In this document: one piece after another, positions 56,679 through 64,000 of the stretch
Numbering within the stretch: the first letter of the stretch is position 1
How the letters are laid out: each line of letters begins with the position of its first letter
Source: Pseudomonas fluorescens
Lineage (GTDB): Bacteria > Pseudomonadota > Gammaproteobacteria > Pseudomonadales > Pseudomonadaceae
Assembly (NCBI RefSeq): GCF_018614655.1
Contig: NZ_JAGGOG010000001.1
Location: 124,001-188,000, forward strand
Direction of reading: 5' to 3'
Length of the DNA: 64,000 bases
Program-made: the position numbers and the translations under genes
The notes under the pieces: model-generated
The model's database searches: none
The model's input: only the letters and a program-made list of their open reading frames with translations
Told to the model about the DNA's origin: nothing

Positions 56679-57776
56679 ATGACCGACCAAAGCGCCCCGG
56701 CCCTCAAGGAAATCTTCAACGTCGAACGCCTGCAGCACATCGCCGCCGAAATGACGCAGGTGTACCCGGCATTCAACGCCAAAGGTTTCCTCAAACACGC
56801 CAAAGCCGGGCTGGCTGAGCTGTCGGTGATGCAACGCATAGCCCGGGTCAGCGAAAGCCTGCACGCGGTGATTCCGCTGGATTATCCGCAGACGCTAAAA
56901 CTGTTATATGCCCTCGCGCCCCGGATCAACAGCAGCTTTGTCAGCCTGTTCCTGCCTCACTTCGTGGCGAGCTACGGTGCCGATGACTTCAAGCGCTCCA
57001 TGGCGGCCCTCAAGTATTTCACCACCTTTGGCTCCGCCGAATTTGCTGTGCGGCATTTCCTGCTACGGGACTTCGAGCGCACCCTGGCGGTGATGCAACA
57101 GTGGTCGCTGGATGCCAACGAGCACGTACGACGCCTGGCCAGTGAAGGTTCCAGGCCGAGGCTGCCCTGGTCGTTTCGCCTGGCCCAAGTGCAGGCAAAT
57201 CCGACGCTCTGCGCCTCGATCCTCGACAACCTCAAGGCCGACAGCAGTCTTTACGTGCGCAAGTCAGTGGCTAACCACCTCAACGACATCACCAAGGACC
57301 ATCCGGCCTGGGTGCTGACCTTGATTGAAAGCTGGTCGCTGGATAATCCCCACACCGCCTGGATCGCCCGCCATGCCTTGCGCAGCCTGATCAAGCTGGG
57401 CAACACCCGGGCGCTGACCATCATGGGTGCGGGAGCCAGGGCCGAGGTGAACATCCGGCACCTGAAGGTGACGCCGGCGATGGTCAAACTGGGTGAGCGA
57501 ATCAACCTGTCCTTCACCCTGGAATCGATTGCCAACGCCCCACAGAAACTGGTGGTGGATTACGCCATCGACTACGTGAAAAGTGCCGGCCATAGCGCCG
57601 CCAAAGTGTTCAAACTCAAGGCCTTCACCTTAGGCGTCGGTGAACACCACGCGATTACCCGAGCCCAACACATACGCGAATTGACCACCCGCAAGCACTA
57701 CCCCGGCAAGCACACAGTGCATGTGCTGGTGAATGGCGAAAAGCTGGCCAGCACTGAGTTCGAACTGCAATCTTGA
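56679..57776 (+). CDS. DNA alkylation repair protein (HEAT-repeat glycosylase family)
   Basis: This 365-residue protein starts MTDQSAPALKEIFNVERL at 56679, beyond the repeat. The middle has a run of HEAT-like helices (LASEGSRPRLPWSFRLAQV, LYVRKSVANHLNDITKDHP, LKLGNTRALTIMG) as in AlkD-type proteins that remove alkylated bases. Residue HVRRLASEGSRPRLPW is a family hallmark. The C-terminal roughly 100 residues read like a beta domain (SFTLESIANAPQKLVVDYAI) that AlkD lacks. It is convergent with the LysR gene. Confidence 0.85.
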   Translation: MTDQSAPALKEIFNVERLQHIAAEMTQVYPAFNAKGFLKHAKAGLAELSVMQRIARVSESLHAVIPLDYPQTLKLLYALAPRINSSFVSLFLPHFVASYGADDFKRSMAALKYFTTFGSAEFAVRHFLLRDFERTLAVMQQWSLDANEHVRRLASEGSRPRLPWSFRLAQVQANPTLCASILDNLKADSSLYVRKSVANHLNDITKDHPAWVLTLIESWSLDNPHTAWIARHALRSLIKLGNTRALTIMGAGARAEVNIRHLKVTPAMVKLGERINLSFTLESIANAPQKLVVDYAIDYVKSAGHSAAKVFKLKAFTLGVGEHHAITRAQHIRELTTRKHYPGKHTVHVLVNGEKLASTEFELQS

Positions 57777-57884
57777 ACGGCCCCGCACAACAGAACCTTC
57801 TAACTCGGGCCTTTCTGAGCGGCTCAACTACCGGAGCAATGCCCAGTTGTGGGACTTATACATGGGCAACCCCGAAACGCTCGA

Positions 57885-58781
57885 CTACACCATCGTCTCA
57901 CCCAACAACAACCCCTGCTCCCGCGCGCACAACTCCACCACGTAATCCCACAACACCCGCAACCGCACCGACTTGTGCAGCTCGCGCCTTGAACTGATCC
58001 AATAACTGCGCTGGATACTTTCTCCCGGCAACAGCGGCACCAGGTCCGGATCCCCTGCCGCCATGAAGCACGGCAACACGGCAATCCCCAACCCCGAGCG
58101 GGCCGCTTGGTGCTGGGCGATGACACTGGTGCTGTGAAACACCACTTTGGGGTTGCGGCAAAAGCTGCTGAGAAATTTCAGTTCCTGGCTGAACAGCAGG
58201 TCATCGACGTAATCGATCCAGGCATGTACCGCCAGGTCTTCGCGTTTTTCGATGGGGGGCGTGCGGTCCAGGTAACTACGGCTGGCGTAGAGAGCCAGGC
58301 GGTAGTCGGTGAGTTTGCGGGTCACCAATTGGTCGACGCTGGGCCGTTCCAGGTGGATGCTGATTTCCGCTTCGCGGTTGAGGATGCTGACAAAGCGCGG
58401 TACTGCCACCAGTTCCACTTCCAACCCTGGATAGCGCTCGAACAGGCCGCCCATGCGCCCAGCCAGAAACATCACGCCCAGCCCTTCGGCCACGCCGAGG
58501 CGAATCTTGCCCAGGGGTGCGGCGGAATGCGTCAACTCCTCCTCGGCCAGCAGCGCGACGTTTTCCATGGCCTCGGCATGCTTGAGCAGCGCTTCGCCGG
58601 AGGGCGTCAGTTCATAGCCTTGGGCGTGCTGTACAAACAGCGCGGTGCCAAGGCTTTTTTCGATGGCCTCGATGTGCCGTGCCACCGTGGCGTGGGTGGT
58701 TTTCAAACGTTGCGCGGCGGTGAGCAGGCGTCCGCTACGCTGTAACTCAAGAAAGAACCGCAGATCATTCCAGTCGAACAT
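57885..58781 (-). CDS. LysR-type regulator
   Basis: This 298-residue LysR regulator starts MFDWNDLRFFLELQRSGRLL at 58781, after GGAGG. The HTH is RSGRLLTAAQRLKTTHATVA and the rest is the usual co-inducer domain. It is divergent from the GMC oxidoreductase gene, and the 129-bp gap holds a 10-bp direct repeat spaced 21 bp. It probably regulates that gene and the MHS transporter. Confidence 0.9.
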   Translation of the reverse strand: MFDWNDLRFFLELQRSGRLLTAAQRLKTTHATVARHIEAIEKSLGTALFVQHAQGYELTPSGEALLKHAEAMENVALLAEEELTHSAAPLGKIRLGVAEGLGVMFLAGRMGGLFERYPGLEVELVAVPRFVSILNREAEISIHLERPSVDQLVTRKLTDYRLALYASRSYLDRTPPIEKREDLAVHAWIDYVDDLLFSQELKFLSSFCRNPKVVFHSTSVIAQHQAARSGLGIAVLPCFMAAGDPDLVPLLPGESIQRSYWISSRRELHKSVRLRVLWDYVVELCAREQGLLLGETMV

Positions 58782-58839
58782 CTCGCCTCCCCTCACTCAA
58801 TAAGAGCAGCGCTGTCTAAAAACGCACAGCAGGTGGGTA

Positions 58840-58870
58840 AAAACTAACATTTTTAAGACGAAAACTAACA
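58840..58870. promoter_or_regulatory. Direct repeat AAAACTAACA, period 21 bp
   Basis: AAAACTAACA occurs at 58840-58849 and 58861-58870, exactly two helical turns apart, in the gap between the LysR gene and the oxidoreductase gene. A likely regulator-binding site. Confidence 0.55.
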
Positions 58871-58910
58871 ACTAGGATGGAACCAATAAGAAAAACAAGC
58901 GAGACCTCAG

Positions 58911-60557
58911 ATGCCCATTGCAGCTGCTGAATATGATTATGTGGTGGTAGGCGCCGGCCCCGCAGGCTGCCTGCTGGCCAATCGGCTCTCTGCCAACCCT
59001 GCCCATCGCGTGCTGCTGCTTGAAGCGGGCGGGCGCGATAACTATCCCTGGATTCATATCCCCGTCGGCTACCTCTTCTGCATCGGCAACCCGCGCACTG
59101 ACTGGTGCTTCAAGACCGAAGCCCAGGAAGGCCTGCAAGGCCGTGCCCTGAGCTACCCACGAGGCAAGGTGCTGGGCGGCTGCTCATCGATCAACGGCAT
59201 GATTTATATGCGCGGCCAGGCCCGCGACTACGACGGCTGGGCGGCTGAAGGCAACCCCGGCTGGGCCTGGGACGACGTGCTGCCACTGTTCAAACACAGT
59301 GAAAACCATTTTGCCGGCGACTCGCCGTTTCACGGTGACGGCGGTGAATGGCGCGTCGAACAGCAGCGCCTGCACTGGCCGATCCTCGATGCCTTTCGCG
59401 ATGCGGCCGAACAAAGCGGCATCGCCAGCATCAGCGACTTCAACCAGGGCGATAACGAAGGCTGCGGTTACTTCCAGGTCAATCAGAAATCCGGAGTGCG
59501 CTGGAACGCAGCCAAGGCGTTTCTCAAACCGATTCGCCAGCGGCCCAACCTCACGGTTCTGACCGAGGTTGAAGTGGACCGTGTGCTGCTGGAAAACGGC
59601 CGCGCCACCGCCGTCACCGGGCGTCAGCAAGGCCAGCAGAACACCTGGCGGGCGCGCAAGGAAATCATCCTGTGCGCCGGCGCCGTCGGCTCGCCCGGCA
59701 TCCTGCAACGCTCCGGCATTGGCCCGGCCAGTGTGCTCAAGCCGCTGGGGATTGAGGTATTGCATGAGCTGCCCGGTGTCGGCGGCAACCTGCAGGATCA
59801 CCTGCAATTGCGACTGATCTACAAGCTGGAAAATGCTCGCACCCTGAACCAGATCGCAGGCACGCTGTGGGGCAAGATGGGCATGGGGCTGCGATACCTC
59901 TACGACCGCAGCGGCCCACTGTCCATGGCGCCCAGCCAGCTTGGCGCGTTTGCACGCTCGGGGCCGGAGCAGACCTCGGCCAACCTCGAGTACCACGTGC
60001 AGCCGCTGTCCCTGGAGCGCTTCGGCGAACCCTTGCACGCCTTCCCGGCCTTTACCGCGTCGGTCTGTGACCTGCGTCCGCAAAGCCGTGGACGCATCGA
60101 TATTCGCTCGGCCAATCCGGCTGATGCGCCGCTGATCCGGCCCAACTACTTGAGCCATCCGGAAGACTTGCGGGTCGCCGCCGATGCCATTCGCCTGACC
60201 CGGCGTATCGTTGCCGCTCCCGCCTTGAAACAGTTCAAACCTGTGGAATACCTGCCCGGCGATGCTCTGCAAACCGAAGAACAACTGCAAGAAGCCGCTG
60301 CACGTATCGGCACCACCATCTTTCACCCGGTGGGCACCTGCCGCATGGGTAGCGACAAGGACGCCGTGGTCGACGCGCAATTGCGGGTTCATGGCGTCCC
60401 CGGCCTGCGCATCGCCGACGCGTCGATCATGCCGCGCATCACCTCCGGCAACACCTGCTCACCGACGCTGATGATCGCGGAAAAAGCCGCGCAGCTAATC
60501 CTTTCGCCGAACACAAGGAGCCTCGCACCGGAGAAAGAACTCGTCACCGCAATCTGA
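58911..60557 (+). CDS. GMC-family FAD oxidoreductase (choline dehydrogenase-like)
   Basis: This 548-residue flavoprotein has the N-terminal FAD motif VVVGAGPAGCLLANRLS, GGCSSINGMIYMRGQ, the GMC signature GAVGSPGILQRSGIGP and the C-terminal HPVGTCRMG with GNTCSPTLMIAEKAAQLI. It oxidises an alcohol; the substrate is unknown and the class includes choline and long-chain alcohol dehydrogenases. An MHS-type transporter gene follows 64 bases later, and a divergent LysR lies upstream. Confidence 0.88.
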   Translation: MPIAAAEYDYVVVGAGPAGCLLANRLSANPAHRVLLLEAGGRDNYPWIHIPVGYLFCIGNPRTDWCFKTEAQEGLQGRALSYPRGKVLGGCSSINGMIYMRGQARDYDGWAAEGNPGWAWDDVLPLFKHSENHFAGDSPFHGDGGEWRVEQQRLHWPILDAFRDAAEQSGIASISDFNQGDNEGCGYFQVNQKSGVRWNAAKAFLKPIRQRPNLTVLTEVEVDRVLLENGRATAVTGRQQGQQNTWRARKEIILCAGAVGSPGILQRSGIGPASVLKPLGIEVLHELPGVGGNLQDHLQLRLIYKLENARTLNQIAGTLWGKMGMGLRYLYDRSGPLSMAPSQLGAFARSGPEQTSANLEYHVQPLSLERFGEPLHAFPAFTASVCDLRPQSRGRIDIRSANPADAPLIRPNYLSHPEDLRVAADAIRLTRRIVAAPALKQFKPVEYLPGDALQTEEQLQEAAARIGTTIFHPVGTCRMGSDKDAVVDAQLRVHGVPGLRIADASIMPRITSGNTCSPTLMIAEKAAQLILSPNTRSLAPEKELVTAI

Positions 60558-60621
60558 ACAGCGGCGCCGATCCGGCGTCGACAGTGGAACAACAATAAAT
60601 AATCACTGTGAGGACTACCCA

Positions 60622-62244
60622 ATGTCAGAACATGCTCAACCCCTGGACCCCGTTATCGGCGTGCGATCCAGTAACGACACGCAAAAGGTCATCTTCGCCT
60701 CCTCCCTGGGGACGGTGTTCGAGTGGTATGACTTTTTCTTGTATGGCGCCTTGGCGGCGGTGATCAGTAAGCAGTTCTTTGCCGGGGTCAACGACACCAC
60801 GGCGTTCATCTTTGCGCTGATGGCCTTTGCGGCCGGCTTTGTGGTGCGCCCGTTTGGCGCGCTGGTGTTCGGTCGACTGGGGGACATGATCGGGCGCAAA
60901 TACACCTTCCTCGCCACCATCATCCTGATGGGTCTGGCGACCTTTTGCGTCGGCCTGCTACCCACCTATTCGAGTATCGGCATCGCCGCGCCGATCATTC
61001 TGGTGGCCCTGCGCATGCTCCAGGGTCTGGCGCTGGGCGGCGAGTATGGCGGCGCAGCCACTTACGTGGCGGAGCACGCCCCGGCTGGCAAGCGTGGCTT
61101 CCACACCAGTTGGATTCAGTCCACCGCTACCCTCGGCCTGCTGCTGTCGTTGCTGGTCGTACTGGCCTGCCGTTACTTCACCGGCGACCAATTTGAAGTC
61201 TGGGGCTGGCGCCTGCCGTTCCTGCTGTCGATCGTACTTCTGGGGATTTCCACCTGGATCCGCATGAGCCTGCATGAGTCGCCGGCCTTCCTGAAAATGA
61301 AAGAAGAAGGCAAGACCAGCAAGGCGCCCATCCGCGAGTCCTTCGGCAAATGGGAAAACCTCAAGGTGGTACTGATCGCGCTGTTCAGCATCAATGCCGG
61401 GCAAGCCGTGACGTTCTACGCCGCGCAGTTCTATGTGCTGTTCTTCCTCACCCAGTTCCTGAAGATGGACCCGGCCCTGGCCAACATGCTGCTGATCATC
61501 AGCGTGGTGATCGGTGCGCCGTTCTTTATCTTCTTCGGCTGGCTGTCGGACAAGCTGGGGCGCAAGCCGGTGCTGATGGTCGGCCTGCTGCTGGCCACCG
61601 CGCTGTACTTCCCGATCTTCAAGGGCCTGGCCCACTACACCAACCCGGCGATGGACCAGGCCAGCACCCAGGCACCCATCACCGTATTGGCGGACCCGGC
61701 TACCTGTACCTTCCAGTTCGACCCGGTGGGCAAGGCGCGTTTCGACAGCCCCTGCGACAAGGTCAAGACCTTCCTGGTGAAACAGGGCCTGCCCTACCAC
61801 AGTGCTGCGGCCCCAGCGGGCAGCGCGGTGCAAGTGAGCGTGGGTGACGTGCGTATCGACGGCTATGACGAAGCCGCCCTGAAAGGCGCAGTGACACTGG
61901 CGGGTTACCCGCAATCGGCCGACGTGGCACAGGTCAACAAAACCATGGTGGTGGTGCTGATCGTCGCGCTGATCCTCATCGCCGCGATGTGCTACGGGCC
62001 GCTGGCGGCGCTGATGGTGGAGCTGTTCCCCACCCGCATCCGCTACACCTCGATGTCCCTGCCCTACCACATCGGCAACGGCTGGTTCGGTGGCTTCCTG
62101 CCGACCGTATCGTTTGCCTTGGTGGTGTACACCGGCGATATCTTCTACGGCTTGTGGTACCCGGTGGTGATTACCGGGGTGAGTTTGATTGTCGGGCTGA
62201 TTTGCCTGAAAGAAACCAGGAACGTGGACATCGATAACAACTGA
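60622..62244 (+). CDS. MHS-type MFS transporter with extended loop
   Basis: This 540-residue proton symporter of the metabolite:H+ family has VVRPFGALVFGRLGDMIGRK near residue 75 and ALGGEYGGAATYVAEHAP. Between two late helices a segment of about 90 residues (near 340-430) with two Cys and no helix is inserted, a variant seen in a subset of this family. It likely imports the substrate of the GMC enzyme, perhaps an organic acid or betaine-like compound. It is followed by a palindromic repeat. Confidence 0.87.
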   Translation: MSEHAQPLDPVIGVRSSNDTQKVIFASSLGTVFEWYDFFLYGALAAVISKQFFAGVNDTTAFIFALMAFAAGFVVRPFGALVFGRLGDMIGRKYTFLATIILMGLATFCVGLLPTYSSIGIAAPIILVALRMLQGLALGGEYGGAATYVAEHAPAGKRGFHTSWIQSTATLGLLLSLLVVLACRYFTGDQFEVWGWRLPFLLSIVLLGISTWIRMSLHESPAFLKMKEEGKTSKAPIRESFGKWENLKVVLIALFSINAGQAVTFYAAQFYVLFFLTQFLKMDPALANMLLIISVVIGAPFFIFFGWLSDKLGRKPVLMVGLLLATALYFPIFKGLAHYTNPAMDQASTQAPITVLADPATCTFQFDPVGKARFDSPCDKVKTFLVKQGLPYHSAAAPAGSAVQVSVGDVRIDGYDEAALKGAVTLAGYPQSADVAQVNKTMVVVLIVALILIAAMCYGPLAALMVELFPTRIRYTSMSLPYHIGNGWFGGFLPTVSFALVVYTGDIFYGLWYPVVITGVSLIVGLICLKETRNVDIDNN

Positions 62245-62297
62245 AGAATGCCCAAGTCTCATTGCGCTGGAGATCCAATGTGCTCGCGGAGACCGTT

Positions 62298-62412
62298 GTA
62301 GCCGCTGCCGAAGAATGAGGCTGCGATGCGTGTCCGCAGGACCGCCCTGGGGCCGCTACGGTCGAGCGCGACCCCGGTCCCATCGCAGCCTCATTCTTCG
62401 GCAGCGGCTACA
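62298..62412. repeat. Repeat family A, copy 4, in a 310-bp gap
   Basis: The gap 62245-62554 has no gene. This copy's arms read GCCGAAGAATGAGGCTGCG and CGCAGCCTCATTCTTCGGC, differing from the other copies but still perfectly paired. After it come half a family D palindrome and the topB promoter region. Confidence 0.88.
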
Positions 62413-62417
62413 AAGGC

Positions 62418-62443
62418 ATTCGCGAGCAAGCCCGCTCCCACAT
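62418..62443. repeat. Half of repeat family D (right arm only)
   Basis: ATTCGCGAGCAAGCCCGCTC and what follows matches the right arm of the copies at 35110 and 36159. No left arm precedes it. Confidence 0.8.
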
Positions 62444-62554
62444 TAGGTTTGGGGTGAACACACAAATTGCTGTACATCCATACAGATAATAGTTGCTGAA
62501 ATCCGCCGTACTGAGCATCCTGCACACCATCAATCCGATTCGAATGTGGTGACC

Positions 62555-64000
62555 ATGCGGCTGTTCCTCTGTGAAAAACCGTCCCAGGCCAAGGATATCG
62601 CTGCCGTGCTCGGCGCGAGCCGTCGTGGCGACGGTTGCTGGCTGGGGCCGGGCGTCACGGTGACCTGGTGCATCGGCCATCTGCTGGAAACCGCCCCGCC
62701 CGACGCCTACGACGCCAAATACAAACGCTGGGTACTGGCCGACCTGCCCATCGTCCCGGAAAAATGGAAGATGCTGGTCAAACCCAAAACCGCCAGCCAA
62801 TACAAGGCAGTCAAGCGCCTGCTCGGGGAAGCCCAGGAACTGGTGATCGCCACCGACGCCGACCGTGAGGGCGAAATGATCGCCCGGGAACTGGTGGAGC
62901 ATTGCCGTTATCGCGGGTCGATCCAGCGCCTGTGGCTCTCGGCGCTGGACGATGCCTCGATCCGCAAGGCCCTCGCAGCCCTCAAGCCCGGTGCTGAAAC
63001 CTTCAGCCTGTATCACTCGGCCCTCGGACGATCCCGGGCCGACTGGCTGATCGGCATGAACATGAGTCGCCTGTTTACCCTGCTGGGGCGCCAATCCGGC
63101 TATCAGGGCGTATTGCCGGTCGGCCGGGTACAAACCCCGACCCTGCGCCTGGTGGTCGACCGCGACCGCAGCATCGCCGACTTCGTACCCGTGGCCTACT
63201 GGGCCATCGATGTCGACCTGCTCCACGACCACATCACCTTCACCGCCCAATGGCGCGCCACCGAAGACGCCTGTGACGACCAGGGTCGTTGCCTCAATCC
63301 GCAACTGGCCCGAGACGCAGCCAACGCCATGAGCAAAGCTGCCACTGCGCGGTTGATCAAGCTGCGCACCGAGCGCATGCGCGAAGTAGCGCCCCTGCCC
63401 TTCGACCTCGGCACGCTGCAGGAAATCTGCTCGAAAAAGCTCGGTCTGGGCGCCCAGGAAACCCTGGATGTTGCCCAATCACTCTACGAAACCCACAAGG
63501 TCATCACCTATCCGCGCAGTGATTGCGGCTACCTGCCCCTGAGCCAGCACAGCGACGCGCCAGGCATTCTTGCTGCGCTGGGTCGGGCCGATCAGGCGGT
63601 CCAGGCGTTGATGCCGCATATCGAACCGCAACGCCGCTCCCGGGCCTGGAACGATGCCAAGGTCAGCGCCCACCACGGCATCATCCCCACTGGGGCCGGA
63701 AAGGACCTCGGGCAACTGACGGGTAAACACCGGGCGGTCTACACCCTGATTCGCGCCCGCTATCTGGCGCAGTTCCTGCCCAACCACGAATACGACCGTA
63801 CCCAGGCTGACTTCGATTGCGCGGGCGAAGCCTTGCGGGCAGTGGGTAAAGTCATCGTCGAACCGGGCTGGAAGCGCGCATTGCCTGAAGCGCTGGCACC
63901 GACCAAAGGGCGCGAGGCGCCAGCGCCACAGTCCTTGCCGACGCTGGTACAAGGTAATGATTACGCGGTGGCCAAGGTCAACCTCAAGGACCTGTGGACT
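62555..64000 (+). CDS. topB: DNA topoisomerase III (3' end outside window)
   Basis: TopB is a type IA topoisomerase that decatenates DNA. The 482 residues in the window start MRLFLCEKPSQAKDIA, the Toprim opening, with the metal-binding IATDADREGEMIARELVEH and the Toprim-linked GRSRADWLIGMNMSRLFTL. The active-site tyrosine is residue 319 in VITYPRSDCGYL. The frame runs open off the right edge. No clear Shine-Dalgarno is visible at the ATG. Confidence 0.94.
   Translation, partial: MRLFLCEKPSQAKDIAAVLGASRRGDGCWLGPGVTVTWCIGHLLETAPPDAYDAKYKRWVLADLPIVPEKWKMLVKPKTASQYKAVKRLLGEAQELVIATDADREGEMIARELVEHCRYRGSIQRLWLSALDDASIRKALAALKPGAETFSLYHSALGRSRADWLIGMNMSRLFTLLGRQSGYQGVLPVGRVQTPTLRLVVDRDRSIADFVPVAYWAIDVDLLHDHITFTAQWRATEDACDDQGRCLNPQLARDAANAMSKAATARLIKLRTERMREVAPLPFDLGTLQEICSKKLGLGAQETLDVAQSLYETHKVITYPRSDCGYLPLSQHSDAPGILAALGRADQAVQALMPHIEPQRRSRAWNDAKVSAHHGIIPTGAGKDLGQLTGKHRAVYTLIRARYLAQFLPNHEYDRTQADFDCAGEALRAVGKVIVEPGWKRALPEALAPTKGREAPAPQSLPTLVQGNDYAVAKVNLKDLWT

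Overview
The window is a high-GC chromosomal segment from a fluorescent pseudomonad, most likely the Pseudomonas fluorescens group. This rests on three things: a pyoverdine locus with PvdS-type promoters, a bkd operon and lexA-imuA-imuB-dnaE2 cassette in the usual Pseudomonas order, and several families of REP-like palindromes between genes. I see no rRNA, tRNA, CRISPR, integrase or transposase gene. Nearly all of it reads as ordinary, densely coded chromosome.

Layout. 1-2411: UvrA paralogue (cut by the left edge). 2573-8294: SOS mutasome operon lexA2-imuA-imuB-dnaE2 on the minus strand; a LexA operator overlaps the -10 box, and imuB is split by an apparent one-base deletion. 8381-10562: AraC-type regulator divergent from an outer-membrane protein. 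10563-11191: large composite inverted repeat. 11192-24456: pyoverdine tailoring and export genes (pvdA, fpvI-like sigma factor, pvdR-pvdT-opmQ, a glycosyltransferase-like gene, pvdP, pvdM, pvdN, pvdO). Four sites fit TAAAT-N16-CGT exactly. 24660-28064: sulfide/persulfide detoxification (TauE-type exporter, SQR-like flavoprotein, BigR-like repressor, divergent persulfide dioxygenase). 28198-33826: bkdR and bkdA1-bkdA2-bkdB-lpdV, followed by a branched-chain aminotransferase at 34071.

35223-43324: GNAT proteins on either side of a citrulline/ornithine block (ctlX, ornithine cyclodeaminase, HisJQMP-type ABC importer, Lrp-type regulator). 43337-47938: FKBP, SLT-like lipoprotein, a four-helix membrane protein divergent from a PAS-LuxR regulator, then a CsbD-like/DUF1652 pair. 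A shared TGCAC-N11-GTGCA dyad lies upstream of the regulator and of the CsbD gene. 47935-48328: three copies of a 143-bp tandem repeat. 48392-54475: MFS transporter and a LemA/M48 protease/WG-repeat gene run. 54611-56548: XRE-cupin regulator and PuuA-like ligase. 56679-62244: DNA alkylation repair protein, LysR regulator, GMC oxidoreductase and MHS-type transporter. 62555-64000: topB (cut by the right edge).

Functional themes. (1) DNA damage tolerance: UvrA paralogue, LexA2 mutasome, alkylation repair. (2) Iron acquisition: PvdS-driven periplasmic maturation and recycling of pyoverdine. (3) Amino-acid catabolism: branched-chain keto acids, and citrulline to ornithine to proline. (4) Stress and envelope functions. 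The best leads for something undescribed are the PAS-LuxR dyad regulon, the split imuB with a possible re-initiation site, the glycosyltransferase-like gene inside the pyoverdine locus, and compensatory changes between arms of the long palindromes.
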